The notes under the pieces are model-generated. The model was given only the letters and a program-made list of their open reading frames with translations. It ran no database searches and was not told the origin of the DNA. From contig FNSS01000001.1 of assembly GCA_900104855.1 (NCBI GenBank), forward strand, positions 7,945,001 to 8,009,000: DNA of 64,000 nucleotides. The letters run 5' to 3'. The position numbers and the translations under genes were made by a program. Source of the stretch: Rhizobiales bacterium GAS188. Lineage in GTDB: Bacteria; Pseudomonadota; Alphaproteobacteria; Rhizobiales; Beijerinckiaceae. Positions 14,590-26,396 of this stretch are shown here, in pieces (positions within the stretch are counted from its first letter, which is position 1; every line of letters begins with the position of its first letter).

Positions 14590-16268
14590 TCGACAACCTG
14601 AACTGGCCGGCGACCCTCGTCTTCGTCTTCTTCTTCGCGGTCGTCACGATCATGGGCTTCATGGCCTCGCGCTGGAAATCCGGCGACCTCGACCAGCTGC
14701 ATGAATGGGGGCTCGGCGGACGCCGCTTCGGGTCCTGGATTTCCTGGTTCCTGATCGGCGGCGACCTCTATACGGCCTATACGGTGATCGCCGTCCCGGC
14801 CGTGATCTACGCGATCGGCGCCTATGGCTTCTTTGCCGTCCCCTACACGATCCTGATCTATCCCCTCCTGTTCGTCGCCTTCCCGCGGCTCTGGGCGGTC
14901 ACCCATAAGCACCAATACATCACGGCGGGCGATTTCATCTTGGGGCGCTACGGCAATAAATGGCTCGAGCTCGCCGTTTGCGCGACCGGCATCGTCGCGA
15001 CCATGCCCTATATCGCGTTGCAGCTCGTGGGCATGGAGCGGGTCATCCAGGCGCTCGGATTTTCCGGCCAGGGCTGGCTGTCGCATCTGCCTTTGACCAT
15101 CGCCTTCGTCATCCTGGCGCTCTACACCTATTCGAGCGGCTTGCGGGCGCCGGCCATGATCGCCTTCGTCAAGGACACGATGATCTACATCTTCGTGATC
15201 GCAGCCGTCATCATCATTCCCATCCAGCTCGGCGGTTATGGGGCGATCTTCGACGCGGCGGGAGCCGTGCTCGACAAGAAGGTCGCGGCCTCCGGCGGCA
15301 AGCTCGCGGCAGGCCTGGTGCTGCAGCCTGTGCAGGTGATGCCGTTCATCACGCTCGCCATCGGCTCGGCCATGGCCCTGTTCCTCTACCCGCACTCCAT
15401 GACCGGGATCCTGGCGGCTTCGAAATCCGACGCCATCAAGCGCAACGCGGTCGCATTGCCGGCCTATTCGCTGGTGCTCGGCCTGATCGGCATCATGGGC
15501 TACATGGCGATCGCCGCCGGCATCAACCTCGTCGACGTGAAGACGTTCGCGCTGTTGTCCCAGACGCCCGGCGCCCACTCCGCGGCGCAAGGCGCGGTGA
15601 CGATCTCGCAAGCGGCGTCCGTTGCCCTCGAGAGCGGCGCCAGGACGTTTGAATCCGGCGTCTACATCACGAACCCGCAGGATGCGGTGCCGCAACTCTT
15701 CCTGAAGCAGTTCCCGAGCTGGTTCGCCGGCTTCACCTTCGCCGCCATCGCCATCGGCGCCTTGGTGCCGGCGGCGGTGATGTCGATCGGCGCCGCGAAC
15801 ACCTTCACGCGCAACTTCTGGAAGCCTTTCGTCGAGCCGAATCTTGCACCGAACAAGGAAGCCTCGCTCGCCAAGCTCGTGTCGCTGATCGTCAAGGTCG
15901 GCGCGCTGGCCATCCTGTTCCTGATGCCGACGCAGTTCGCGCTCGACCTGCAGCTCCTGGGTGGCGTCTGGATGGTCCAGATCTTCCCGGCCCTGATCTT
16001 CGGCCTCTATACGCGCTGGTTCTCGGGACCTGCCCTGCTCGTCGGCTGGGCGGTCGGCATCGTGATCGGAACCTGGCTGTCCTGGGGAGCCACGAACTGG
16101 ACGCCGGCCAGCAATTTCTTCGGCTGGCTGGACTTCAACAGCTATAACGGCCTGACCTCGGTACTCGTGAACATCGCGGTCGCCGCCATCCTGTCACCGC
16201 TCCTGCGCTCGAGCGCGCCGGACCAGACCATCGCCGCCGACTACGAGACTGCGCGCGCGGCCGCCTGA
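14586..16268 (+). CDS. Sodium:solute symporter family permease (MctP-like)
   Basis: A 560-residue protein with about 13 membrane helices, of the SSS family. The N-terminal GLGGRRFGSWISWFLIGGDLY region and TAGDFILGRYGNKW near residue 116 are typical of the DUF3311-linked subgroup that includes rhizobial MctP, a monocarboxylate permease for lactate, pyruvate, propionate and alanine. FLYPHSMTGILAASKSDAIK lies near residue 265. The exact substrate here is inferred from family only. It starts within the DUF3311 stop; a large inverted repeat follows its own stop. Confidence 0.88.
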   Translation: MIDNLNWPATLVFVFFFAVVTIMGFMASRWKSGDLDQLHEWGLGGRRFGSWISWFLIGGDLYTAYTVIAVPAVIYAIGAYGFFAVPYTILIYPLLFVAFPRLWAVTHKHQYITAGDFILGRYGNKWLELAVCATGIVATMPYIALQLVGMERVIQALGFSGQGWLSHLPLTIAFVILALYTYSSGLRAPAMIAFVKDTMIYIFVIAAVIIIPIQLGGYGAIFDAAGAVLDKKVAASGGKLAAGLVLQPVQVMPFITLAIGSAMALFLYPHSMTGILAASKSDAIKRNAVALPAYSLVLGLIGIMGYMAIAAGINLVDVKTFALLSQTPGAHSAAQGAVTISQAASVALESGARTFESGVYITNPQDAVPQLFLKQFPSWFAGFTFAAIAIGALVPAAVMSIGAANTFTRNFWKPFVEPNLAPNKEASLAKLVSLIVKVGALAILFLMPTQFALDLQLLGGVWMVQIFPALIFGLYTRWFSGPALLVGWAVGIVIGTWLSWGATNWTPASNFFGWLDFNSYNGLTSVLVNIAVAAILSPLLRSSAPDQTIAADYETARAAA

Positions 16269-16306
16269 ATCGTCACTGCGCCCAAGGATTGCGGCCGGAG
16301 AGCGCG

Positions 16307-16474
16307 AGCGCCCACCTCTCCCCTTGTGGGAGAGGTCGGATCGCGAGCGCAGCGAGTGATCCGGGTGAGGGGGGCAGCAACCGCCTTTCTAAGCCGAGCC
16401 GGCGCTGCCCCCCTCACCCGATCCTCGCCTAGGGGCTCGGATCGACCTCTCCCACAAGGGGAGAGGTGAGCGCT
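16307..16474. repeat. Large inverted repeat (ACCTCTCCC...GGGAGAGGT family), copy 1
   Basis: The outer arms ACCTCTCCCCTTGTGGGAGAGG (16314-16335) and their near-exact inverse (16446-16468), each itself palindromic, enclose inner arms GGTGAGGGGGGCAGC (16364-16378) and GCTGCCCCCCTCACC (16404-16418). Copy 2 at 22509-22719 shares the same modules. It follows the symporter stop and would end or stabilise its transcript. Confidence 0.85.
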
Positions 16475-16634
16475 GGCGCCTTTTTCGCGAACCATGCCGC
16501 GGGAGATCTGCGCAGCGCAGGCGGGGGCGGGTGTGTCCGTATCCGATTGGACCATCGCGTCGCGATATTTTGACTCATCGCCCTGTCCGAGGCATTCGAG
16601 TTCGTGCCGTAGAGTCGCCGGAGAGGAGTTCCCC

Positions 16635-17420
16635 ATGAAGCTCGACAATTCGCTATCCGCCATCGTCACCGGAGGTGCCTCCGGCCTCGGCGAAGCCTCG
16701 GCGCGCATGCTCGCCGGCCATGGCGTCAAGGTCGCGCTCTTCGACATGAATGCGGAGCGCGGCGAGAAGGTCGCAGCCGAGATCAAGGGCCTGTTCGCGC
16801 GTTGCGACGTCACCGACGAGGCCTCGGTGGATGCGGCGCTGAAGACGGCGCGGGCCGCGAACGGCGTCGAGCGCATCCTTGTCAACTGCGCCGGCATCGC
16901 GGCCGGCAAGCGCGTGGTCGCCAAGAAGCGCGACACCGGCGAGCTCCTCGCCCATGACCTTTCGACCTTCGCCAAGGTGGTGCAGATCAACCTCATCGGC
17001 ACCTTCCACATGATCGCCAAATCTTCGGTCGCCATGGCCGGGCTCTCCCCGGTCACGCCGGATGGCGGGCGCGGCGTCATCGTGTCGACCGCCTCGGTCG
17101 CCGCCCAGGACGGGCAGATCGGCCAGGCCGCCTATTCGGCCTCGAAGGGTGGCGTGCTCGGCATGACGTTGCCGATCGCGCGCGACCTTGCCCAATACGG
17201 CATCAGGGTGATGACCATCCTGCCGGGCATCTTCTACACACCGATGATGGATCAGATCACCGAGGAATTCCGCAAATCCCTCGAAGCCTCGATCCCCTTC
17301 CCGTCGCGCTTGGGCAAACCCGAGGAATATGCGCGCCTCGTCGAAGCGATCATCGACAACGACATGCTCAATGGCGAGGCGATCCGCCTCGACGGTGCCA
17401 TCCGCATGGCGCCCCGATAA
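16635..17420 (+). CDS. SDR family protein, type 2 3-hydroxyacyl-CoA dehydrogenase-like
   Basis: A 261-residue SDR with VTGGASGLGEASARML at the N-terminus, CDVTDE for the adenine pocket, NCAGIA near residue 82 and the catalytic YSASK near 164. The insertion TGELLAHDLSTFAKVVQINL and the ending LNGEAIRLDGAIRMAPR are typical of HSD10/FadB2-like 3-hydroxyacyl-CoA dehydrogenases, which oxidise 3-hydroxyacyl-CoA with NAD. ATG 16635 is preceded by GGAGAGGAG. It is followed after 11 bp by a second SDR, so the two form an operon. Confidence 0.87.
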   Translation: MKLDNSLSAIVTGGASGLGEASARMLAGHGVKVALFDMNAERGEKVAAEIKGLFARCDVTDEASVDAALKTARAANGVERILVNCAGIAAGKRVVAKKRDTGELLAHDLSTFAKVVQINLIGTFHMIAKSSVAMAGLSPVTPDGGRGVIVSTASVAAQDGQIGQAAYSASKGGVLGMTLPIARDLAQYGIRVMTILPGIFYTPMMDQITEEFRKSLEASIPFPSRLGKPEEYARLVEAIIDNDMLNGEAIRLDGAIRMAPR

Positions 17421-17431
17421 GAGGGACAGCC

Positions 17432-18181
17432 ATGGCTAAGGTTCTGCTGGTCACCGGGGGCTCGCGAGGCATCGGAGCCTCGGTGAGCCGGCTCGCCGCC
17501 AAGGCCGGCTATGCGGTCGCGCTCAACTATCAGCGTGACGCAAAGGCCGCCGAAGAGGTGGCGCGCGACTGCCGCGCCGCAGGCGCCGCCTGCGAGATCT
17601 TCAAGGGCGACATGGCGGTCGAAGCCGATATCGAGCGGGTCTTCGCCGAGGTCGACGCCAAGCTCGGGCGCCTCACCCATCTCGTCAACAATGCCGGCAT
17701 TACCGGCCGCTCGAGCCCGCTCGATGCGGCGGCGCCCGAAACCATCCGCGCCGTCATCGACCTCAACGTCACGGGCGCCATCCTGGTGGCGCGCGCCGCC
17801 ATCAAGCGGATGGCGAAGCGCCATGGCGGCGAAGGCGGCGCCATGGTCAACATCTCCTCGGTCGCTGCCGGGCTCGGCAGCCCGGGCGAATATGTCTGGT
17901 ACGCAGCCTCCAAGGGCGCGATCGATTCCTTGAGCATCGGGCTTGCGAAGGAGCTCGCGACCGAGGGCATCCGCGTCAACACGGTCTCGCCCGGCATGGT
18001 CGATACCGAGATCCATGCGCTCTCGACGGGCGATGCCGGACGCGTGGCCCGCATCGCGCCCCTGATCCCGATGCGCCGTGTCGGCCAACCCGACGAGATC
18101 GCCAGCGCGGTCCTCTATCTCCTGTCGGAAGAGGCCTCCTACATCACAGGCGCCAATCTCTCGGTCTCGGGCGGAAGATAG
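17432..18181 (+). CDS. SDR family oxidoreductase (FabG-like)
   Basis: A 249-residue classical SDR with TGGSRGIG at residues 8-15, NNAG near 86, catalytic serine in NISSVAA and the intact YAASK motif near 158. The PGMVDTEIHA and YITGANLSVSGG segments place it near FabG-like sugar or steroid dehydrogenases. The substrate is not readable. It starts 11 bp after the HSD10-like SDR and is probably co-transcribed with it. Confidence 0.87.
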   Translation: MAKVLLVTGGSRGIGASVSRLAAKAGYAVALNYQRDAKAAEEVARDCRAAGAACEIFKGDMAVEADIERVFAEVDAKLGRLTHLVNNAGITGRSSPLDAAAPETIRAVIDLNVTGAILVARAAIKRMAKRHGGEGGAMVNISSVAAGLGSPGEYVWYAASKGAIDSLSIGLAKELATEGIRVNTVSPGMVDTEIHALSTGDAGRVARIAPLIPMRRVGQPDEIASAVLYLLSEEASYITGANLSVSGGR

Positions 18182-18400
18182 CCCTTCCCGAGTCTGACCG
18201 GAGGGGCGACGCCAGGGCGGCGCTTCAGCCCCGCTTAAGCTTCAAGTGTTGCATTTGGATCGCACCTTCGCGGCATCTTCGCTTGGCGCGGGATGCCGGC
18301 CCGATTTGCCACAATTCAGACGCAGACAGGCCGCAATTCAACTGGGCCTCGACAGAGGAAAAGAGGCTCGATTCGGGCTTTTCCGTGCGCTGGAGCGAAC

Positions 18401-19240
18401 ATGAGCGGCTGTATCACGAGACGTGTCTTCGCCTTGAGCCTGCCGGTGCTGCTGGGCGGCTGTGTCGTCGGCAACACCCCGCCGCCCTCACCGTCGCCGG
18501 TCAACGCCGTACCGACCAAGCCGGTGACCACCACTCCCCTCGCCCCTTTGCCGCCTCACGCGTCACTCGGCTCAGAACGCGATCCGTCCGACGTGAAGGC
18601 TTACGCGGCGATCACCGATGACCAGTTCGGGATTCCCGCCACCGACGTGAAAAAGATCGATCCGGCCTTCCTGAGAAGGACGGTGGATTACAGCTCGAGC
18701 GAGGCGCCGGGCACCATCATCGTCGATCCGGGCAAGCGCTACCTCTATCTGATCCTCGGCGACGGCAAGGCGATCCGCTACGGCGTCGGCGTCGGCCGCG
18801 AGGGCTTCGGCTGGACAGGCGAAGCCTATATCCGCTCGAAGCAGGAGTGGCCGAAATGGTTCCCGCCGGCGGATATGCGGGCGCGCCAGCCCGATCTCCA
18901 GAAATATGCCCCGCCCAACGGCATGTCCGGCGGGCCGAGCAACCCTCTTGGTGCGCGCGCCATGTATCTCTGGCAGGGCGACCACGACACGTATTACAGG
19001 CTGCACGGCACGACCGAGCCGGAATCGATCGGCAAGAACATGTCGTCTGGATGCATCCGCATGATCAATCAGGACGCGTTCGACCTCTATAGCCGAGCGG
19101 CCGTCAACGCCAAGGTCGTCGTCCTGCCCTCGAAGGGCGCGACCACGCTTCAGGCCGAGATCGAAAAGTCGAAATTGGTCAATCAGGCGGACGAAGCGAG
19201 ATTGGCGAAACTGTCGAAGCGCCACAAGGTCGGCGGCTGA
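18401..19240 (+). CDS. L,D-transpeptidase (YkuD/ErfK type), predicted lipoprotein
   Basis: The 279-residue product starts with a basic, hydrophobic signal ending in the lipobox LLGGC at residues 17-21, then a proline-rich linker. The YkuD domain runs from about residue 95 to 240, with HGTTEPESIG holding the conserved histidine and SSGCIRM holding the nucleophile cysteine. Such enzymes make 3-3 peptidoglycan crosslinks or attach proteins to the wall in the periplasm. The gene stands alone; a 219-bp upstream gap holds its promoter and a large hairpin follows it. Confidence 0.92.
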   Translation: MSGCITRRVFALSLPVLLGGCVVGNTPPPSPSPVNAVPTKPVTTTPLAPLPPHASLGSERDPSDVKAYAAITDDQFGIPATDVKKIDPAFLRRTVDYSSSEAPGTIIVDPGKRYLYLILGDGKAIRYGVGVGREGFGWTGEAYIRSKQEWPKWFPPADMRARQPDLQKYAPPNGMSGGPSNPLGARAMYLWQGDHDTYYRLHGTTEPESIGKNMSSGCIRMINQDAFDLYSRAAVNAKVVVLPSKGATTLQAEIEKSKLVNQADEARLAKLSKRHKVGG

Positions 19241-19255
19241 GGACACGCTGTGCTT

Positions 19256-19391
19256 CCCTTCTCCCGCTTGCGGGAGAAGGTGCCGAGGCGAAGCCGAGGC
19301 GGATGAGCGGCGGTCGAGCCCTTCACCGGCGTCCCTCATCCGCCCTCACTTCGTTCGGGCACCTTCTCCCGTGAAGTGCGGGAGAAGGGGG
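19256..19391. repeat. Large inverted repeat after the L,D-transpeptidase gene
   Basis: Outer arms CCCTTCTCCCGCTTGCGGGA and its inverse enclose inner arms GGCGGATGA and TCATCCGCC. The module order resembles the other two large inverted repeats here but the sequence family differs (CTTCTCCCG rather than CCTCTCCC). It starts 15 bp after the transpeptidase stop and lies between convergent genes, so it may end both transcripts. Confidence 0.8.
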
Positions 19392-19402
19392 CGCCTACCC
19401 CC

Positions 19403-19651
19403 TCACTCAACGAGCGTCAGGGCATCGCCCTCCCCGACCCGCCCACCATTGAGCACGCGTGCATCGATGCCGCAATCCATATGGCCGAAGCGCCGTAGGA
19501 TGGTCGCGGGCAGGTCGCCATCGCGTGAGGCGGTCGCAAGATCGACATTGGTGGCGGCGCAGCGCCGGATGCGCTTCACCACTTCCAATGTGAGCCCGGA
19601 CTTGGGCAGGAAGTGCGGCGCTCCCATATCGAAGCCTGAGGGATAACGATC
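19403..19651 (-). pseudogene. C-terminal remnant of a MOSC-domain protein
   Basis: The frame encodes a convincing MOSC C-terminus: VVKRIRRCAATNVDLATASR, then LRRFGHMDCGIDARVLNGGR and a final GDALTLVE. Full MOSC proteins need some 150 more residues before this, including the other sulfur-carrier residues, but the frame upstream loses similarity at about 19650 and runs into clpB. There is no room for the missing part. It appears to be a truncated remnant, probably cut when the clpB upstream region was rearranged. Confidence 0.65.
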
Positions 19652-19663
19652 CGGGAAGGCTGG

Positions 19664-19695
19664 GTGGGCTGCAGCACACGTGGGCTGCAGCACAC
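19664..19695. repeat. Perfect 16-bp tandem duplication next to the MOSC remnant
   Basis: GTGGGCTGCAGCACAC occurs twice head to tail at 19664-19679 and 19680-19695. It lies exactly where MOSC similarity ends and may mark the breakpoint of the deletion. Confidence 0.85.
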
Positions 19696-19762
19696 TTGGC
19701 GCGAGCCGGCGGACCACGATGGCGTCTACCATCTCTTTCGGATCGGGAAGGCCGCTCCTGCC

Positions 19763-19791
19763 CTTGTGTGGCCGTTTCGCCACACCACATT
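19763..19791 (+). promoter_or_regulatory. Inverted repeat and possible heat-shock promoter upstream of clpB
   Basis: GTGTGGC-N6-GCCACAC is a perfect 7-bp inverted repeat at 19766-19785, 68 bp before the clpB start. It is overlapped by CTTG (19763-19766) and, 18 bp on, CCACATT (19785-19791), which loosely match the alphaproteobacterial RpoH -35 and -10 elements. The -10 match is weak. Confidence 0.25.
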
Positions 19792-19852
19792 CGGCGAAGC
19801 GGCCCTGCTTGTGTTCATCCGAAGCGTGCGGGACCGGCTGGAAGGGTCTGAC

Positions 19853-22495
<2,643 letters not shown>

Positions 22496-22508
22496 CGAGG
22501 CACCCCTC

Positions 22509-22719
22509 ACCTCTCCCCTTGTGGGAGAGGTCGATCTGAGCCGCCAGGCGAGGATCGGGTGAGGGGGGGCAGCTTCTACTTTGGAAGGTGGGTCAGGGCG
22601 CTATTTCGGCCCGAGATGAAGGGTCTCTCCAGGGCCGGCGCTGCCCCCCTCACCCGGCTTCTCATCGCTTCGCTCTTCGAAGCCTACCTCTCCCGCAAGG
22701 ACCCGCGAGGGGAGAGGTA
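22509..22719. repeat. Large inverted repeat (ACCTCTCCC...GGGAGAGGT family), copy 2
   Basis: It shares with copy 1 the modules ACCTCTCCCCTTGTGGGAGA, GAGGATCGGGTGAGGGGG and GCTGCCCCCCTCACCCG, with a longer central loop and a divergent right outer arm. It lies between the convergent clpB and ABC permease genes, where it could terminate both. Confidence 0.83.
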
Positions 22720-22736
22720 GGCGCTGCCGCCTTGGC

Positions 22737-23744
22737 CTAGCCGCGCGTCGTGCGGATGCGATCGAGGAAGATGGCCGCGATGATGATCACGCCCAAGAGG
22801 ATTTGCTGGATATAGCCGTCGACGCGCAACAGGTTCATGGCGTTCGACATCATGGTGATGAAGACCGAGCCGAGGATGACGGGGACGACGCCGCCGACCC
22901 CTCCTTGCAGGCTCACCCCACCGATCACCGCCGCCGCGATGCTCTCGAGCATCAGGCTGCCGCCGAGATTGGGCTCGCCCGAGCCTGTGCGGGCGGTCAG
23001 CATCAGCGAGCCGAAGGCGGCGAGCAAGCCGCACAGGATATAGGCGAGCATCAGATAGCGCCGGCTCGGAATGCCGGCCAGTTCCGCGGCGCGAGGGTTG
23101 TTGCCGATGAGGTAGAGCGCGCGCCCGAACACGGTGCGCTCGAGCAAGACATACAGGAAGATGCAGACCGCGACCGCGAGCATCACCGGAACGGGGACGA
23201 AGGGGATGAGCTTGCCGTTATAGAGAAGCGCGCTGAACGGGTCGGGGACGTTGAACACCGGGCGCCCGCCGGAGATCGTGGTGGCGAGGCCAAGGCAGAT
23301 ATTGAGGCTACCGAGCGTCACCACGAAGGGATTGATCGACAGCCAGGCGACGAACGCCCCGTTGAACAGGCCGACCAGCAGGCCGAAGCCGAGGCCGGCC
23401 GCGAGGCCCGCCACCACCACGATCCATACCGGCCAGCCCTGATCGGCGAGCCCGGTCGTGATCAGGGCGCTGGCGACACTGACCGCCGAGACGCTGGCGC
23501 CGAGCGACAGGTCGAAGCCGCGCGTCAAGATGACCACCATCTGGGCCGAGGCGAACACGATGAGATAGCTCGACTGGATGAGGATGTTGCGCAGATTGCC
23601 GGGCGACAGCACCCTGGGCTCCAGCATCGAGAGGCTGAGCTCCATCACCACGATCAGGATCGGCAGCAGCAGGGCGAGCGCCAGACGCAACGGCCCGCTT
23701 CTGCCTGCGATTTCGGGGCGCGAAGCGATCTCGGCGTCAGACAA
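22737..23744 (-). CDS. ABC transporter permease, RbsC family (second)
   Basis: A 335-residue inner-membrane protein of the branched-chain/ribose permease type, with about eight to ten helices. LTRGFDLSLGASVSAVSVAS near residue 75 and the EAA-like GNNPRAAELAGIPSRRYL loop near 218 are standard for RbsC-type permeases. It is the last gene of the hyuBA-transporter operon and overlaps the preceding permease by eight bases. The TTG start has AGGA six bases upstream. Two different permeases suggest a heterodimeric channel. Confidence 0.9.
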   Translation of the reverse strand: MSDAEIASRPEIAGRSGPLRLALALLLPILIVVMELSLSMLEPRVLSPGNLRNILIQSSYLIVFASAQMVVILTRGFDLSLGASVSAVSVASALITTGLADQGWPVWIVVVAGLAAGLGFGLLVGLFNGAFVAWLSINPFVVTLGSLNICLGLATTISGGRPVFNVPDPFSALLYNGKLIPFVPVPVMLAVAVCIFLYVLLERTVFGRALYLIGNNPRAAELAGIPSRRYLMLAYILCGLLAAFGSLMLTARTGSGEPNLGGSLMLESIAAAVIGGVSLQGGVGGVVPVILGSVFITMMSNAMNLLRVDGYIQQILLGVIIIAAIFLDRIRTTRG

Positions 23745-24759
23745 GAGCCGTCCTCCGCTTCGCCAGCTCCTCGAGCGCCACGGCCAGGACCACGATGATG
23801 CCGAGGAAGATCGTCTGGATGCGCGGATCGATCGTCAACAAATCCATGGCATTGGTCAGGATGAGCAGGAAGACCGCGCCGAGCGCCACCATCTCCACGC
23901 GGCCGACGCCGCCCTTGAGGCTGACGCCGGCGATCACGGCAGCCGCAATGCTCTCGAGCGTCAGCTGCGAGTTGATGGCCGCCTGTCCCGAGCCGATCTG
24001 GGCCGTGAGCGCGAGCCCGCTCACCGAGGCCAGCGCCGAACAAATGGTGTAGGCGAGGATCAGGTAGATGCGCGCCGGCACGCCCGAGACGATCGCAGCC
24101 TGCAGATTGCCGCCGATAGCGAAGATGTAGCGGCCCATGCGGGTGAAATTCTGCAACACCCACAGCGCCGCCACGATGGCGATAGCGAGATAGACGGCCG
24201 AAGGCAGTTCCAGCCATTGCGCCCGGCCGAAGCCGTCGACATAGCCGACCGGCATGCCATAGACGGGAATGCCATTGGTCAGGAGAAGCGCGATGCCGGT
24301 GGCGATCGAGGCCGTGCCCAAGGTCACCATGAAGGGCGAAACGCGCAAGACGGCGACGCACAAGCCGTTGACGACGCCGACCGCGACACCGCAGCCAAGG
24401 CCGGCGAGCACGCCGAAGAGGATGATCAAGCCCGGCTGGCCAGGGAGATCATCCTTGAGGCCGGCCATGGCGAGCGCGCTGGACACGCTGGTCAGCGCCA
24501 CCACCGCACCGACCGAGAGATCGAAGCCGCCGACGATCAGCACCAGCATCTGGCCGACTGCGAGGATCACCAGATAGGACGAGCTGCGCAGGACGTTGAA
24601 GACGTTCTGCAGCGCCAGGAAATGCGGCACGAAGATCGCGAAGATCACGACCAGCGCCATCAACAGGATCGGCAGGAAGCCGACCGTCTCGTAGACCCGA
24701 TAGGGGCGGCGCAGCATGCTCCTCGCCTCCCCGCCCCTCTGGCTCGCGCGCCCGGTCAT
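23737..24759 (-). CDS. ABC transporter permease, RbsC family (first)
   Basis: An RbsC-type permease of about 340 residues. VGGFDLSVGAVVALTSVSSA near residue 85 and the cytoplasmic GGNLQAAIVSGVPARIYL loop are the family signatures. The ATG shares a base with the stop of the ATPase gene (TGATG), so the subunits are made together. Sequence similarity to the next permease is moderate, as expected for a paired channel rather than a recent duplication. It transports what the TorT-like binding protein delivers; substrate unknown. Confidence 0.9.
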   Translation of the reverse strand: MTGRASQRGGEARSMLRRPYRVYETVGFLPILLMALVVIFAIFVPHFLALQNVFNVLRSSSYLVILAVGQMLVLIVGGFDLSVGAVVALTSVSSALAMAGLKDDLPGQPGLIILFGVLAGLGCGVAVGVVNGLCVAVLRVSPFMVTLGTASIATGIALLLTNGIPVYGMPVGYVDGFGRAQWLELPSAVYLAIAIVAALWVLQNFTRMGRYIFAIGGNLQAAIVSGVPARIYLILAYTICSALASVSGLALTAQIGSGQAAINSQLTLESIAAAVIAGVSLKGGVGRVEMVALGAVFLLILTNAMDLLTIDPRIQTIFLGIIVVLAVALEELAKRRTALV

Positions 24760-26360
24760 CACCGCTCCGGCAAAACCTGCGAGGCGGCGGCCGGCTCCGC
24801 CACAGGAGCCACGGGAGCTTCGCGGAAGAAATGCGACAGCACTTCCGGCTCATTGATGTCGGCGCCCGTCAGCTCGGCCACCAGGCGCGAACGATGCATG
24901 ACATAGAGCCGATGCGACAAATTCATGACCTCCGACAGCTCTGAGGAGACGAGGACGATGGCCGCACCTGTCGCCACCAGCGATTTCATCAGCTCATAGA
25001 CCTCGATCTTGGCGCCCACATCGATGCCGACGGTCGGCTCGTCGAAAAGGAAGATCGCGATGTCGCGGGTCAGGCCGCGAGCCAGCAGCACCTTCTGGCG
25101 ATTGCCACCCGAAAAATTGGCGACCGCCCGCTCGATCTGCGGCGGACGAAGTTTTAGCCGCTCGACGATGGCCTGCACGGCGCGCCGCTCGCTGGCGCGC
25201 CGCATCAGCCGCTTCTTCGAGAATTGCGGCAGATCGAGCGCCGCCATCGAGGCGTTCTCGCGCACCGGCCGCGCCAGCGCCAGGCCTTCGGCGACGCGAT
25301 CGGACGGGAAATAGCAGACCCGTCTGTGCAACAACGCGGCCGGCGAGGGATGGGGCACGGCCTCCCCCTGCACGCGTATGTCGCCCGACGCGATGGCCTC
25401 GAGCCCAAAGACGGCGCGGATGATCTCGGATTTGCCGCAGCCCACGAGCCCGGCGATGCCGGTGATCTCGCCGGCGCGGGCATGGAAGCTCACATTCCTG
25501 ACCGAGCGGTCGGCAAGCGTGACGTCCTCGACCTCGAGCAGCTTGTCGCCGGGGCGGTGGTCGATATGCGGAAACAGCACGCCGATCTTGCGCCCCGTCA
25601 TCAGCTCGACCAGCTCGGTCTCGGAGACATCGCCCGAGGTCACCGTCGCGACCTTGTGTCCATCGCGCAGCACGGTGATGCGATCCCCGATCTGCTTGAA
25701 CTCGCGGATGCGGTGCGAGACATAAATGATGCCGACGCCGGCCGCCTTCAGCTTGGCGACCAGGGCGAACAGGTTTGCGGTCTCGGCCTCGGTCAGCGAG
25801 GCGGTCGGCTCGTCGAGAATGAGCAGGCGCACCTCGGCGAGGAACGCCTTGGCGATCTCCACCATCTGCTGATGGGCGCGCGACAGCTCGCTCACCTTGC
25901 GTTCGGGCTGCAGGTCGAAACCGAGATCGGCGATCACCTGTCGCGCTTTGGCGCGCATGGCCGGCCGGTTCAGGAAGCCGCCGGCCGTCAGCTCGCGGCC
26001 AAGAAACAAGTTCTCCTCGACGCTCAGCTCCGGCACCAGGCTGAATTCCTGGAAGACCGGGCTGATGCCGATGAGCCGTGCGGCGTGCGGCGTCAGGCGC
26101 GCGATGACCTCGCCACGATATCTGAACACGCCCGCATCGGGCGTGAATGTGCCGGCCACGATGTTGATCAAGGTCGATTTGCCGGCCCCATTCTCCCCGA
26201 ACAGAACATGCACCTCGCCATGGCGCAGGTCGAAATCGACGCCGTCGAGCGCCATGACGCCGGGAAAACTCTTCGAGATGCCTTTGAGCTCGAGCAGGAG
26301 GTCGGCATCTCGGGCCGCCATGGCGGCCCGGGATGCGCCATCCATGATGGACGCCGTCAC
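24759..26360 (-). CDS. Sugar-type ABC transporter ATP-binding protein (RbsA/MglA type)
   Basis: This 533-residue protein has two fused nucleotide-binding domains. The first has Walker A GENGAGKSTLI near residue 56, the signature LSRAHQQMVEIAKA and Walker B LLILDEPTASLTEAE. The second has a reduced Walker A (GLVGCGKSEI) and a canonical FSGGNRQKVLLARG signature with FLFDEPTVGIDVG. This asymmetry is typical of the ribose/galactose family. The GTG at 26360 has AGGA upstream; an ATG five codons on is possible. It follows the binding-protein gene by 36 bp. Confidence 0.92.
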   Translation of the reverse strand: MTASIMDGASRAAMAARDADLLLELKGISKSFPGVMALDGVDFDLRHGEVHVLFGENGAGKSTLINIVAGTFTPDAGVFRYRGEVIARLTPHAARLIGISPVFQEFSLVPELSVEENLFLGRELTAGGFLNRPAMRAKARQVIADLGFDLQPERKVSELSRAHQQMVEIAKAFLAEVRLLILDEPTASLTEAETANLFALVAKLKAAGVGIIYVSHRIREFKQIGDRITVLRDGHKVATVTSGDVSETELVELMTGRKIGVLFPHIDHRPGDKLLEVEDVTLADRSVRNVSFHARAGEITGIAGLVGCGKSEIIRAVFGLEAIASGDIRVQGEAVPHPSPAALLHRRVCYFPSDRVAEGLALARPVRENASMAALDLPQFSKKRLMRRASERRAVQAIVERLKLRPPQIERAVANFSGGNRQKVLLARGLTRDIAIFLFDEPTVGIDVGAKIEVYELMKSLVATGAAIVLVSSELSEVMNLSHRLYVMHRSRLVAELTGADINEPEVLSHFFREAPVAPVAEPAAASQVLPER

Positions 26361-26396
26361 CGATGATCCTGTGATCGAGCGCGCATCTTCACGCTC

